DNA of 64,000 bases from Odontesthes bonariensis (GCF_027942865.1 NC_134510.1:30026163-30090162), one strand, 5' to 3'; shown: positions 10,221-28,711, counted from the stretch's first letter. The notes: generated from the letters alone by a model not told the origin. Numbers and translations: made by a program.

Positions 10221-12135
10221 CGGGGCCCGTTGCACAAAACTAGGATAAGGGATTAAGCCAGGATATCTTGGTTATCCGTGATCTGGTTGCACAAAAGCAG
10301 GATAAGGGGCAGTAGGATATGTTATTATGGTATAAGTTACCATGGAGATTTATTCTGTGAAGCTAGACGGCTCCAGATCAGGCTAAATTCCAGGATCTAT
10401 TTAATCTCATCCCTTATCTCAGTCAGCAGTCACCACAAACAGAAACCAATAGTTATTCCATTGCCCTGCAACTACACATTGTTATCACATATAACTAGAC
10501 CCACTGTCATTATTTAAACGTTTGTGATCATCATGATGTTGCAATCATTAGATAATTTACAGTTTCCCATAGACTATAAGGCTATATTTAAAATGACGGA
10601 ATATTAGGGCCACAGAGAAAAAAAAAATTCACAGACTTTGAGAATAAAGTCAGAGAAGGAGAGTTGTTAAAATGAAGGCCGTGGAGCATTTCGTGGAATT
10701 GTACTTTAGTATAGTTTTCACAAACAAGGAGATACTTAATCTTTTGGCACATCAGCACCACATTGTCATGTATCAGGACTTTAAAAAGAATATGCAAGAA
10801 AATGCATCTTTTCCGCAGAAAGAACCAGTCTCATAAATGTATGACTTTTTTTTTCTTCCTCAGTGTGGCCCTAATACTCAGTCGTATAAAATACACATCC
10901 CATATAAATATAGATACACATCAAAGTGTAACATTATGTTCCTTTATTAAATCAGGATAAATCAAAACAGGTAAACCATCAGCTCCTCTCAAAGCTGAAG
11001 TCACACAAAGACTCTACAAGATAGAAAGCACAGAATCAAAGCATATTATACAACACAAAGATAAATACACATTCAAAGGTCTGTATATAATACACCCTGC
11101 ATGTCTGCACACTGAAATAAATGCAGGAAAAATCCATACACATAAAAAGAACAGGCAAATTAATGGATGCAGTAGCCTCCCTGCAAGCTTGTATACGCAC
11201 AAACATCATAAATTAAATACCGGTAATAATAATAATTCCTCTGCCACCGCAGAACATATTTAACTTAAATTTAAAGCATGCATATTTACTAAAATAATTT
11301 AACACATATTGGTCCCTCACCAGCCGACCACTGACCACCACTGCTTTTGGTGACCCACCAGCCGTGCCTTGTCTGTGGGTTTTCTTTTTCACTGCTAAAA
11401 CAGTACAGACAATGTGTGAGCAGGCAGCTTCTGGGTACAATACGCTTATACATTGTTAAGTATTAGTCAGGGCCCTTACCATTCTGCAGAATGTTCTTGT
11501 ATTTGATTTTGACTTGCTGCCATGTCCGTTTTGGCCCGGTCATGTTTAATCTACATCACACACACACACACACACCACACACACGTAGAGCAAACATAAC
11601 AGAAGAGAAACTTTGTTTATCCCAAAAGGAAATTCAATGAAGTCAGTGAGCAAGCGACCTGGGGTCCTTTGAAAGGCGCTATATAAATTAAAGTTATTAA
11701 TATTATTAGCTCATCGATGGAGTTACATTTACACAATTTCACTCATATCTGTGGTCCATTTCAATTCAAAATTCAACTGGTTCATAATCAGAGTACAACT
11801 GCGTTTATGGATATGTGAATGAACTATTTGGATTGTAATTGTGATGTCTCAGCGGAGCGGTGAGTGTGTAATTGTGCACTACCCATTCAGGCGGTCAGCA
11901 ATACTTTGCCACGCTTTTTCTATTTGCTTTATCACTGTGTTGCCTTTCTTTTTAATAATGTCTTTTACCTCCTTGTATGCCTCCATGATGATTTCTGCCT
12001 CGGATGGGGAAAAGTAAGTCGCTCTACTTGCCATGGTGAATCTGTGATCGGTGGCGGGGTCTATTAGACCTGTGAACATTTGATTCTGCAAGGACAGACC
12101 ATAATATATCCACCTTAAGAGTAGCTCAGACATGT
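10221..12135 (-). mobile_element. Harbinger (PIF)-type transposon remnant
   Basis: The left edge carries GGGGCCCGTTGCACAAAAC with repeated AGGATAAGG words, typical of fish Harbinger-like ends. The interior holds a three-exon Myb/SANT-like gene (separate entry) of the kind these elements encode next to a DDE transposase. I see no transposase in the window, so the element is truncated or rearranged. A foreign fragment with the tail GGCGCTATATAAATTAAAG lies at about 11640-11700, between Myb exons 1 and 2. A (CA)n run lies at about 11555-11585. The right end is not resolved. Confidence 0.6.
11300..12034 (-). CDS. Harbinger Myb/SANT-like DNA-binding protein, three exons, 3' end open
   Basis: In Harbinger elements this partner protein helps import the transposase into the nucleus and bind DNA. 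Exon 1 is 11883-12034, starting MASRATYFSPSEAEIIMEAY and ending in ADRLNG. Exon 2 ends at 11480 and begins near 11546 with LNMTGPKRTWQQVKIKYKNI. Exon 3 begins at 11394 with AVKKKTHRQGTAGGSPKA. The joins keep one frame: AATGG|A gives G, and G|CA gives A. The acidic and tryptophan-rich helices match the Myb/SANT-like fold known from NAIF1 and Harbinger proteins. No stop was placed after exon 3; the text after about 11310 no longer matches. The joins remain intact although no transposase is visible. Confidence 0.6.
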
Positions 12136-12139
12136 ATAA

Positions 12140-14560
12140 TACTATGTGTTATTGTAAGTACACTGTGTGGCCCTACTGTATGATAGTCTAAATAACAGTT
12201 TACTATCATTCATTTTATATGTTTACCTAATTGCCCTTGTGTTATGTATTTAGATCCTTAAAAGTACCATAAAAACAGTGTAGAAATACTCCTGCATGGA
12301 GAATAGGTAATAACAGCAATATATAGTTAAAGGTTTTAAGTAAAATTATCTGTCTGGTCCCTCTGTGTGATTTATGGTTATATATGAAATAATTACATTA
12401 AGAAGGCTGTTGTATTAAACTATAAGGTTTAGCTGCTAGAGGTTGAGCTTTTTTTTACTACTTTAATTGCAGTTAACTGTGTCATTTAATATAATAGAAC
12501 ACCAGATGAAGATGAGAAGTCTTGAGATGATTAATATGGAGAAAATCATAAAACATTTTCATACTTAAATCTAGTTTTAGTTTTTGGACTTTGGAGAAAA
12601 AATTCTCTGGTGTACTTAACAACTTGCACATATGTAAAAAAAAGTCAAACTGACTGTTGAAAACAAATTATTTTAAAACTTGTTGTATTATCTATTGTGT
12701 AAAATTTCATTGTTAGTAATAACTAGCAACTTAAACTGCTAAATAAGTATTTCTTTCCCATTAAATATACTTTGCGGTATAAAAAAAACTATTTAGCAAA
12801 TGAAAAATACCAAAGAAAAGTTGAAACATTCAAGTAAAATAGGAGTACCCAGAAACTACTCTTTAAAACAGCACCTGAGTAAATGAAGGGACTTTCCATC
12901 ACTGCTAGACAGGTAGAGGAAATAAAAAACAAAACAAAAAAAGCATTCATTTGAATGTGTTTGGACAGAAGGTCATGCAAAACGGTTTCTGCTTCTGTTC
13001 TTTCACACTCCTGATTGTTTATATTTCACACATTTGGAGATTATTCAAATTCTTGCGAAACCTCCTATTGATCACGTACCTCAGATCATTTACACTACAA
13101 AAGCACAGGAGTCACTTTATGTATAGTCAAAAGCTCACTGTGAGAAGATGAACTAAACAAGCAGCTTTTGTGTTTTCTATTGTACTTTTCCAGCTCTACT
13201 GTACCCCTACTCAATGACATGTTTACACCACCGACCTTTGCAAAGAGCGAGATATGCTATGTGTGACCTAAAGACGCCTCTCCCTGACCTACTTTCCATA
13301 CATAGTTTACTCTTGGTGGGCACACCCCCTTCAAAGGCTGTTTGCTATAAAGAGTTTCCAAACATGGGCCTGCCACACTGTGTTGCATAACTCCTTTAAC
13401 TTTCAGATTGTTTAAACAAGGATAGTTGTGTTGTCTGTGGACTTACTGGTTAATCTGACATGCTGGTTGTTGACTTGGACCTGTACACTCCCATCAAACC
13501 ACCGGGAAGTCTTTACAGTAGGCTATAAAGTCATGGGTCAATATTCTTCAACAGACAAGGACAAAAGTTAGACATTTTTGAAAATAAACTTTGAATAAGT
13601 GGTGTGTAAAGCAGAGATAATTCTCAAAGTAGAAAAAAATCCAGTCAAAATATGGGCATCAGAGTCGGTTTAGCATTTAACTGAATTTAACTTTTTTACT
13701 TGCCAAAAGCAAACAATTTCAAGTAAAAACAAATGTGAGAAATATCTCAAATATATCTAAAGTTAAAAAATCAGTTTGACTTCGCTCTTGACATATTTTG
13801 GGGCCAGTATTAAGGCAACAACTCAGGTCAAGATGTCAACCATCAGGCTACTCCAGAGTTTAGTTAATTTCATTTTAGTTTTTAAGATTAAAAGGTGTGA
13901 ATCTGCCTTGTGAATTATTCTTTTTAACACAACCTCCACACTACCTGTTGCTCATCCATAAACAATCCTAAAAGACTTGTTCATATGTTGCACAGATATA
14001 TTTGAATAACCTCAACTTTCCATAGTTAACAGAGAAACATGCCTTTGTGTCGTAGTTTACTGGATTAAGGCACAAAGGAAGTAGTAAAATACAGCCTGAA
14101 AACTCATCAAGTTGCTCATTCAGAGCTTCTTTTTTTTTTTTAAATGGCCAGATCACAATTCCAGTAATCTTGCACGTCGAGGTGGTTAAAATGTGATGAG
14201 AATGAGTTTCAGTGAAATAGTGGCAAGTTGTTTTTATGACCAAGACAAATGATATGGGGGATGGGCAGCTCACCGGAATAAGTGTTGTTGCAGCCTGTTG
14301 CAGCAGCTGCAGGGCACCACAAGTTTCACCTATGTACGAAGGAACTCTGAAAATCTGTTTGCTTTAGCAAAACATGTATGACGCACTTCAACAAATCTAA
14401 ACAATGGATGTTTATCATGTTTTATCATATTACGTAACACTTTTGTTGTCAAATGAAAACTATGTACAGTCTGTTATGTACCAATTAGGTAATTCCCTAC
14501 AAATTGTAGCTTGGAGTATGAGATATTACGGGTCGAAAGCGGTTGTTTTGCTTTTCACTT
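12140..14560. other. AT-rich spacer, no gene seen
   Basis: No exon, RNA gene or recognisable element was found. The open frames at 12789-12980, 12951-13151 and 13968-14273 are low-complexity and lack any domain. Confidence 0.5.
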
Positions 14561-14616
14561 CTCTCAGGAAATACCCGAACCAACTCCAACAAAGGAAAGG
14601 GGGGAGGATCGGCGAT

Positions 14617-14706
14617 TGACGTCATCGGTCTGGCAACAGGCATGAATGCGCCTGCTTTTCTTTTCGCTGATTGGCCGTTCGGCTCGCACTCGGCTCCTGA
14701 TTGGTT
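14617..14706 (+). promoter_or_regulatory. pnrc2 core promoter: CRE and inverted CCAAT boxes
   Basis: A perfect palindromic cAMP-response element TGACGTCA lies at 14617-14624. Inverted CCAAT boxes (GATTGG) lie at 14669 and 14699, the second followed by another TTGG. The region is GC-richer than its surroundings and has no TATA box. CREB/ATF and NF-Y sites together are typical of broadly expressed vertebrate promoters. Transcription probably starts between about 14730 and 14830, ahead of the first 5'UTR exon that ends at 14950. Confidence 0.65.
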
Positions 14707-15497
14707 GGATATGTGTGAGGACGTACTACATAGCCCTGCTGTGGATTCCATTTTGTTGCAATTCAGAGTCGGGAGGGAGAAGTGGTGTTTCTACGACCAC
14801 TGTTCACATCACATTACATTAGCCTGGAGAGTGACGGATTTGTAGGAAATATAGCGCTTTGCTGTGCTTCCCACATAGTCCGGTCAGGGATATCTCAGGC
14901 TAACAAATATTTCTGACGAAAGGCTTCGACAACCAAGCCTGAAGAAGTTGGTAAGAGAAGCTGTTTCGTTCGCCGTCGCCATATTGAGTTACGTTTCTTT
15001 GTTTTGGTTCGGTGCCAAATTAAGGTGACTTAATTCGTAAAAGCGTTAGTAATTTCGGAAATTGATGGTTAGTATTGATGAAACCCACTTAATCAGGGAT
15101 TCATTGTAAACTTTATTATTTTTACATTAAAAATCACCGAGTAAAGCCTTGTCCAATGGCCTGCAGTTGAGCCACTCCTCCGCACACAAGCGAAATTGGG
15201 ACGTCGTCGCAGTTTTCTTATGTAACATTTTGTTTTGATGGTCGCAGACGCTTACAATATTTAGATTAATGAATTTCAGATTCAATTATTTCAATGTCTG
15301 TTATTGATTTGTATGATGACGTATTATGGCACATTGTTTGGAAAACAAAAATCAATGTTTTCTTATTCGACGGGAGAGTATTTGGACTGAATTTTTGTGT
15401 GCATGGATATCTGTTAACATTTCTAATGGACATTTTTATTATTATTTTTTTTTAAAGACAGTCGACTTCTAGGAGCGTCGTGCGCCGTTGTGAGTTG

Positions 15498-15894
15498 ATG
15501 TTAAACTCGGCTTCGAGGGAAAACAACGCTCTTTGGCACATGATAACTTCAGACCTTGCTGGACACACAAGTGCAGCGAGAAGTAGACAAAGAGCTACTT
15601 CGAGGACCTGGGGACCGATTGGAGGTGAAAGATTGAAGGGGGATCTCTGCTTCGACAACTTTCTGACAACAAAGAGGTGAGCTGGTGCTGTTTTGCTCTC
15701 GGCTTTGTGGGGGGAGGGGCGTGGCGTCGAGTCCCAGACTGTCTGGTGTTGCTGCACGTAGCCACGTACTTGTTTTTTGGGAATACTGTGCAAGGGCTGG
15801 CGCGATCAGCTTTTTTAACCTACCAACAATTTTGTCACCCAAATCGATAGCAATGCATTTTGGACTAATGCGGTATTCTAATCTTTTTAGGTGA
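15498..15894 (+). CDS. Upstream ORF in pnrc2 5'UTR (60 codons)
   Basis: ATG at 15498 opens a frame through 5'UTR exon 2 (peptide begins MLNSASRENN, ends LTTKR). The last codon AG|G spans the splice to 15891 and TGA follows at 15892-15894, 16 bases before the pnrc2 ATG. Without splicing the intron also begins GTGA, so the same final codon and stop are read. The frame is long for an upstream ORF and stops very close to the main start, so it could restrict translation of pnrc2. I have no evidence that the peptide itself is conserved. Confidence 0.4.
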
Positions 15895-15910
15895 CACATA
15901 GTACAGAAAG

Positions 15911-16375
15911 ATGGGAGGTGGAGAGAGGTACAACATTCCAGTTTCCCACCCTGAGCGCCCCAAGAAGAACCACCAACTTGGTAAAGCCAAGCAGAGAACC
16001 CGTGACCAGAATGGAGCTGCAGCATCTGCAGGAGGGGCGAGTGGTCTTCTTCATCTCGGCCACCGTCGTAGCGACAAAGGAGCTGCATACCACAGGTCTC
16101 CAGAGGCGCGGCAGGCCGCGTCTGCAGACAAAAATGCCCTAGTCCGTTTTGCCACCAACTATGATCAGACCTGGGAGGGTGCAGTGTCTCACCTTAACAC
16201 GCTCCTGGCAACCCAGGGCAGCCCGAGCTATGCAGGGCCTAAGTTCAGCGAGCCGCCCTCACCCAGCGTGTTGCCCAAACCCCCCAGCCACTGGGTGTCT
16301 TTCCCAATGGGCTCCTGTGAGCACAGGGAGATGATGGCCTTCCAGCTAAAGAGCCTCTTGAAGGTACAGGCTTGA
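15911..16375 (+). CDS. pnrc2: Proline-rich nuclear receptor coactivator 2
   Basis: The gene encodes 154 aa in a single coding exon. PNRC2 bridges the NMD factor UPF1 to the decapping activator DCP1A in mRNA decay, and it also binds nuclear receptors. The N-terminus [10 protein letters not shown] is the family signature. The C-terminus carries the proline-rich block [16 protein letters not shown] (about residues 112-128), which contacts the DCP1 EVH1 domain, and the coactivator box LKSLLK (146-151). The middle is basic and low-complexity, and the protein is somewhat longer than human PNRC2 (139 aa). The start is chosen because MGGGERY begins the family and follows the splice acceptor by 20 bases. 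Position between cnr2 and srsf10 matches human synteny. A long minus-strand frame over it (15549-16088) is a shadow. Confidence 0.96.
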   Translation: MGGGERYNIPVSHPERPKKNHQLGKAKQRTRDQNGAAASAGGASGLLHLGHRRSDKGAAYHRSPEARQAASADKNALVRFATNYDQTWEGAVSHLNTLLATQGSPSYAGPKFSEPPSPSVLPKPPSHWVSFPMGSCEHREMMAFQLKSLLKVQA

Positions 16376-17060
16376 AGGAGATACCCACACTTCGTTAAAA
16401 AAAAAAGAGCCAATGCGTGGACTGGGACTGTCGAGGCACTCACCTGCCAGGAACGCCTCAGAGCTGTAATACACTGCTGTTTTTAGACTGACCTCTAAGG
16501 TCAAAGTCAAAGTTGGGCATTTACAGCAATACTCAACAGTTAAAACCATTTTGATATGATTATTTTTTAGATATTACAGCTTTGTAGCCTTGCTGATGGG
16601 TGATTCCTCTATTGGAGCCTGTTTTTGTGACTGATGACAAACTGGATTCTTTATTTTGTTTTGTTCTTTTTATTGTTGGCTGTTTAAAGCAGATTGAGTG
16701 TAACCCCCCCACCCAAAACAGGATTGGTAGTATAAGTCAGGTAAAATCCCATAACTTTTATAGTCAATTTCTGACAGACACACCTTTTCATTTTCATACA
16801 TTTTAACAAGCCTTTGGAGTGATCTCCAAAGTATCAGGTGCTAAAGCAAGTTAAAATTTGTAGCATTTATTTTCCTTCTTATTTAGATCCCATGATGTAT
16901 ATAAAAAAAAATGATGCGTCACATTCCTTATTTGGGTGGAGAAAAGCACTCGACTGTAGTTCTGCAGGGAAAAAAGCTATTTTTTTCTTATTGAAGATAA
17001 GAAACTTGTGGATAAGTACAGGTCAAAAGAATAACCTCAAACAAGAGACCATGGCACATG

Positions 17061-17143
17061 GGCCTTGGACCACCAACTCCTGTAAACTTTTTTTAATTGC
17101 GCTGTGCGCACATGCACTACAGGAGTTGAGTGTCCCAAAGGTC
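17061..17143 (+). ncRNA. Imperfect hairpin in pnrc2 3'UTR
   Basis: The arms 17061-17083 and about 17119-17143 can pair. The left arm reads GGACCACCAACTCCTGTA; the complement of the right arm reads GGGACACTCAACTCCTGTAG. The loop is about 35 bases. In the transcript this would fold into a stem of roughly 22 pairs with small bulges. It could be a double-stranded RNA-binding site or a microRNA-like hairpin. I see no match to a named microRNA, so function is open. Confidence 0.35.
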
Positions 17144-18716
17144 CACAACACTCTATCATAGCATTATTTTGTAACGTCCTTTTTTGTCGTAGTTGAAAGA
17201 TGTTTGAAGCGCTGTGTGTAACCAAAGTAATGTTTTGCTGCATTTCTTTCGACATCCTGTGTGGTCGGCTTAGTTGCCACTCCTGCTTAAATCTTGCCAG
17301 CCTCGGTGGTGAACAAATATGTCACCTAGCCTGTTATTCTGTTTCGATCAGCACTGTTATTGCCCTCAGACTCTCTATTTGGGACGGTGCTGCAGCTTAA
17401 ACCCGCGGAAGAGGACCCAGTTTGGATGACGAGGTCCTGTTTGCTGCATGCATCTGTGCCCAAACTGAGGCAGATCTGAGTGGGGTCTCTGGAGAGAAGT
17501 GGCCCAATGGGCTCTACGCGAGGCAGGAGGCTGGTGTTTGTTTACAAAGTCTGTCTCGAAAAGGCTGACCATCCGATAATCGGCACACTTGCTGCCCCTA
17601 ACTGCTGCCTATCGTTTACCCTCTTGCACTGCAATCAAACATGTTTTGCCTCCATCAAGTAACAGGCCAAGATGCTGTTTAAGTGATGGAGATGAAATGG
17701 ACTATCTTATGGATTCTCTTATTTTTGTTATTCAGTCTTGTATTGAGGTTCTGTCTGTTTTTTCCCTTTGCAGAATTTAAGCTGTTCATGGCCAGCATAA
17801 AGACAACAAAACAAAGATAATACGTGTGTTCAAGAGCCATGTAAATAATGAAATGTACAAAGTACTTGTAGCATATGTACATTTGCAGGCTGTTTGATGC
17901 CTGTCTGACAAAAGTATTTTTAGTAATAACACTGAATGTATAAGACATGCTAAGGTCATGTCTTAACTTCAATATTGAAGAATATTTTTGTTAAAAAAAC
18001 AAACAAAAACCTGCCTATAGCATTTGCCAGTACCCCTGCACTGTTATCTTTCCAGAGAACTTGCACATGTTTTTATTATTTTGTATTACACAGTGTAGGG
18101 TGTAAGATGCTAAGTGCAAATTAAAATAAAACTTAAAAAAAAAAGATTGGCATGATGGAGACTTGCACATGTAGGGTTCTGAGTTACAGATGTGCTTACA
18201 TATTGTAAGCGTGCCACTTTTATCCTCAGTTGACCAGCTTTTGTGCCTCAGTTGAAACACTTATTAGGTTATAAATCACCAAAACGGATCGTTTGGATCC
18301 GTCAGCTCTCAGCTTTACTTCCGCCAGCTGACAGTTGAATTTGGCTTAATACTTTATTTTTTATAAATTACTGCCATGTGATTTGTTTTTGATATTTTTG
18401 GCTACAGTGAACCTTGCATGATGAGCGAGTCTCCTCAATCTAAATTTAAGACATTGGAAGAATTGGCTGTTAATTTGTCCCCCTTAAAAAAATGTCACTT
18501 ATGAAGAAATGTGCCCAGGTGAAGATTGATATCAATTTGTGTTAAAAAATTTGTAAACATATGTGCTCTGAAATTGATAAAGGAAAAACAAAACAAACCA
18601 AATAATAAATAAAACCCTTCCCCTCCCCCCCTACATATGTCTGTGTATCTTTTGGTGGAATTTACCCTGTACAGATGTTACGACCACGACCCGGTGTAGT
18701 TTAAAAAAAAAATACT

Positions 18717-18722
18717 TTTATT
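18717..18722 (-). terminator. srsf10 poly(A) signal
   Basis: AATAAA on the minus strand, about 405 bases after the srsf10 stop codon. A poly-T/A stretch at 18702-18713 follows on the transcript side. The pnrc2 poly(A) signals face it from the left. Confidence 0.6.
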
Positions 18723-19127
18723 GATAAAGTGTATTCAAGGGCTAAGTTATTTAACCATGTACATGAAAACTAATGCAGATCATAACCATGTCACAACATT
18801 AGATGTTATACTTCGCCACAGTAATTTCACATCTACTACAGCAATACAGTTTGGAAATAAAGAGCCCGTATAAACAACATCGTAAGGCGGGGCGTTCAAC
18901 TTAAACTACAGTTTGGAACTATTAACGTGAATGTTTCCAATTAAGCATACAAAAGAAGAGACAAGATTGGCAAATTAAATTCTAAACTAAGCAACATTAT
19001 TTTCCCTAAAATCTTTATAAATGTTCTGGATACTGCTGACGTCTTCCCTTTTACAACAAATTCTTATAAGCTATACAAGGGGTGCAATACTAGTTAGAAG
19101 GCTGAACAAAAGGCTTTCTTGCAACAG

Positions 19128-26466
<7,339 letters not shown>

Positions 26467-26572
26467 TTTCAACCCCCGTTGCTGTAATTAAGCAGAAGTG
26501 GCTACGTTTAAACGGCTTTTTTTTTTTTTTAACGTTGGGCTACAACTGACTCCTGCTACGTTGTCCGCGTTC

Positions 26573-26593
26573 TCGCGATAATGCGCATGCGCA
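26573..26593 (-). promoter_or_regulatory. srsf10 promoter: NRF1 site and CTCGCGA motif
   Basis: A perfect NRF1 palindrome TGCGCATGCGCA lies at 26582-26593, with CTCGCGATA just beside it. This is a small GC-rich island about 110-130 bases upstream of the srsf10 ATG at 26466, with no TATA box. Both motifs are typical of housekeeping RNA-processing genes. Confidence 0.65.
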
Positions 26594-26804
26594 AATTATA
26601 GCCCCCAAGGTGCGCTTTGTTAGTGACGTATACACAGTGTCTTCAATACATCCGAGGACATTATGTTGATTTACATTCATTTCCTGTAGATTTTCTTCAC
26701 TTTAACCTTAATCTAATCGTACACCATGTATTTACCTTAAAGTTACATGATTTGGGTCACAATGATTTTTTATTTTTAGTCTGTATTAACAACTTAAGGT
26801 CAGG

Positions 26805-26956
26805 AAATTTAACTTAAACTACAATTAGATCTTATTCACGTTAATATATTCAATAGAACCAAAGAGGCATTTTACTTGAAATTATTAACATAAATGTTTC
26901 CCATTAAGGGAACAAAAACTGAGAAAATATTGGCAAATTAAATTCTAAACATTATG

Positions 26957-27001
<45 letters not shown>

Positions 27002-27040
27002 TATTGTGCTTAACATTATTTTCCGTAAAATGTTTTTCAT
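26805..27040 (-). repeat. Diverged copy of srsf10 3'UTR sequence
   Basis: This stretch resembles 18886-19020 in the srsf10 3'UTR in the same orientation. Shared words in order are AACTTAAACTACA, ATTATTAAC/ACTATTAACG, AATGTTTCC(C)ATTAAG, TTGGCAAATTAAATTCTAAAC and ACATTATTTTCC(G/C)TAAAAT. A (TA)19 run at 26961-26998 interrupts the copy. It lies between the srsf10 promoter and the end of fabp10. Confidence 0.65.
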
Positions 27041-27570
27041 TTGACCTAATATGGCAAAACATGTAAAACTTTCCATATGTTTCACTGGTTGCCTGATTAC
27101 ACATATGTTTTTCATAAAACGTTTTGACATGGAAGGAGTGTTGGCTGCGACAAAACTATGCATGAACATTTACACAAGACCGTGACACAAGCCAGCTTTT
27201 CTTTTGCAAGCACATTTTTATTTAAATAGACATTGTATTTTTGTTTGTATTGTATTTTGCATTGTATTGGCAAATTAAATTCTAAACATTATGTATATAT
27301 ATATATATATTTATATATATTTATTGTATATTGTGCTTAAAATTATTTTCCGTAAAATGTTTTTCATTTGACCTAATATGGCAAAACATGTAAAACTTTC
27401 CACATGTTTCACTGGTTGCCTGATTTCACATATGTTTTTCATAAAACGTTTTGACATGGAAGAGTGTTGGCTGCGATCAAACTATGCATGAACATTTACA
27501 CAAGACCGTGACACAAGCCAGCTTTTCTTTTGCAAGCACATTTTTATTTAAATAGACATAGTATTTTTTT
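26931..27570 (-). repeat. Two-copy tandem duplication at the 3' end of fabp10
   Basis: Unit 1 is 26931-27242 and unit 2 27268-27570, a period of about 337 bases and over 90 percent alike by eye. Each unit contains the TGGCAAATTAAATTC block, a TA-rich run, and the fabp10 3'UTR end with its own AATAAA (27217-27222 and 27543-27548, minus strand). fabp10 therefore has two tandem poly(A) modules. Confidence 0.85.
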
Positions 27571-27586
27571 TTTTTCATTGCCAAAT

Positions 27587-28606
27587 TTACATCTTTCTGC
27601 TCCTCCTGACAAGAGTTGTTGAGCCCATGGTCAAAGTCTGTAGAGAAGGAAAAATAAAACATATTTAATTTCTAAGCATGTGATAAAGTTGAAATATTAA
27701 GCTTTTTTTTATTAAACAATGAGCACATTTTCCTTTTGTTTGAATTTAGATATGTGTGCTGATCTAAGTCTACCAGCAGAATGCACTGTACCTCAACCAT
27801 CTCTCCTCCCTTGAGCTCTTGCACATGGCAGAGCTTGCCAGTTTTGCAGACCAGTTTGCCACCCTCCAAATTGATAATGCACTGGGGACATCAAAGGAGA
27901 TAATACAGTACATTAAATGAATCCATCAAAACAGGCATAGGCTCCTTAGAAACTTAACTAAACACTCTTATGAGCATGATTATCGTTACTAAGACTGATG
28001 AGATATTAAACTTTAAACAGTACACTGGAAAAACAAATATGACAGTTATGCAAGACTATATATTTTTTGTTAAACAGAAGTAAGCCACAATTATTGTTCA
28101 GATCATAAATCCCAGAATAAAAGAGACTGCTTAGGACTCAATATTTGTAAAGTAATGCTGTTATTTCTTCTCATAGACATAGTCCTGCCTCAAAGTAATT
28201 GTTTCGTAAAAGTTTTTTGCACAAGAAAAGTTCAATCAAAATTAGTGACCTTTAGCTTCTTGCCATCCATGGTGGTGATGTCAGCCTCCTTGCCGATGGT
28301 GAAAGAGTTGGTCACAGTTTTTCCTGGCGTTTTGGTGGTGATGACAAAGTCATTGCCAGTCTGCTTGATCTCAGTAACTGGCTTGATGTCTTTGGCCATC
28401 TTGATGATATCCTCTGGGAGTTCTGTTTAGTAAAATAGGCATGGAATAATGATTCTCTGTTTTACAAAGCTGCATTCACTGATAACAAAGGCAACATTTT
28501 TCTTCAGCCTCTGGCTTTACATGACAAATATTTTCTCACCCATGGCCCTGAGGAATTCTTCGTAGTTCTCCTGAGAGTAGACCTGCCATGTTCCGTTGAA
28601 GGCCAT
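27587..28606 (-). CDS. fabp10a: Fatty acid-binding protein 10, liver basic type, four exons
   Basis: This cytosolic lipid carrier binds bile acids and fatty acids in a ten-stranded beta-barrel and is highly expressed in fish liver. Exons are 28540-28606, 28250-28422, 27792-27881 and 27587-27637 (67+173+90+51 nt), giving 126 aa plus TAA. This is the classical four-exon FABP layout and length. The N-terminus [20 protein letters not shown] and the blocks [30 protein letters not shown] and [10 protein letters not shown] match fabp10. The end is LVRRSRKM. The start is the only ATG giving MAFxGTW and lies about 105 bases downstream of a TATA box. The paralogue suffix a is likely but not proven. The gene is absent from the mammalian version of this locus. 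Confidence 0.94.
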
Positions 28607-28711
28607 GTTTTTAGAGAGTCTGGGTTTTCCTTCACCAAGGTGGCTGGAGGCTGAGACAGCTGGTTGAAGCTCAACACAATGTGAGGAAAGATGAATGTGC
28701 ATCCACCCCTC

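Larger units (their letters stand above)
14740..18625 (+). other. pnrc2: pnrc2 transcription unit with UTR exons
   Basis: Three exons are inferred. 5'UTR exon 1 ends at 14950 (GAAGTTG|GTAAGAG); its start is not resolved. 5'UTR exon 2 is 15462-15676 (acceptor AAAGACAG, donor AAGAG|GTGAGC). Exon 3 begins at 15891 after a TCTTTTTAG acceptor and carries the whole coding region plus a 3'UTR of about 1.8-2.2 kb. Poly(A) signals AATAAA are at 18125-18130 and at about 18604-18609. The next gene, srsf10, ends from the opposite direction with its poly(A) signal at 18717, so the two tails lie within about 100-600 bases of each other. Confidence 0.7.

Noticed and set aside
15549-16088. 179-codon minus-strand open frame
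   Set aside because: It is antisense to pnrc2 exon 3 and the intron before it, has no domain, and is explained by the GC-rich coding strand.
26961-26998. (TA)19 run as an origin or regulatory element
   Set aside because: A simple microsatellite inside a duplicated AT-rich unit explains it.
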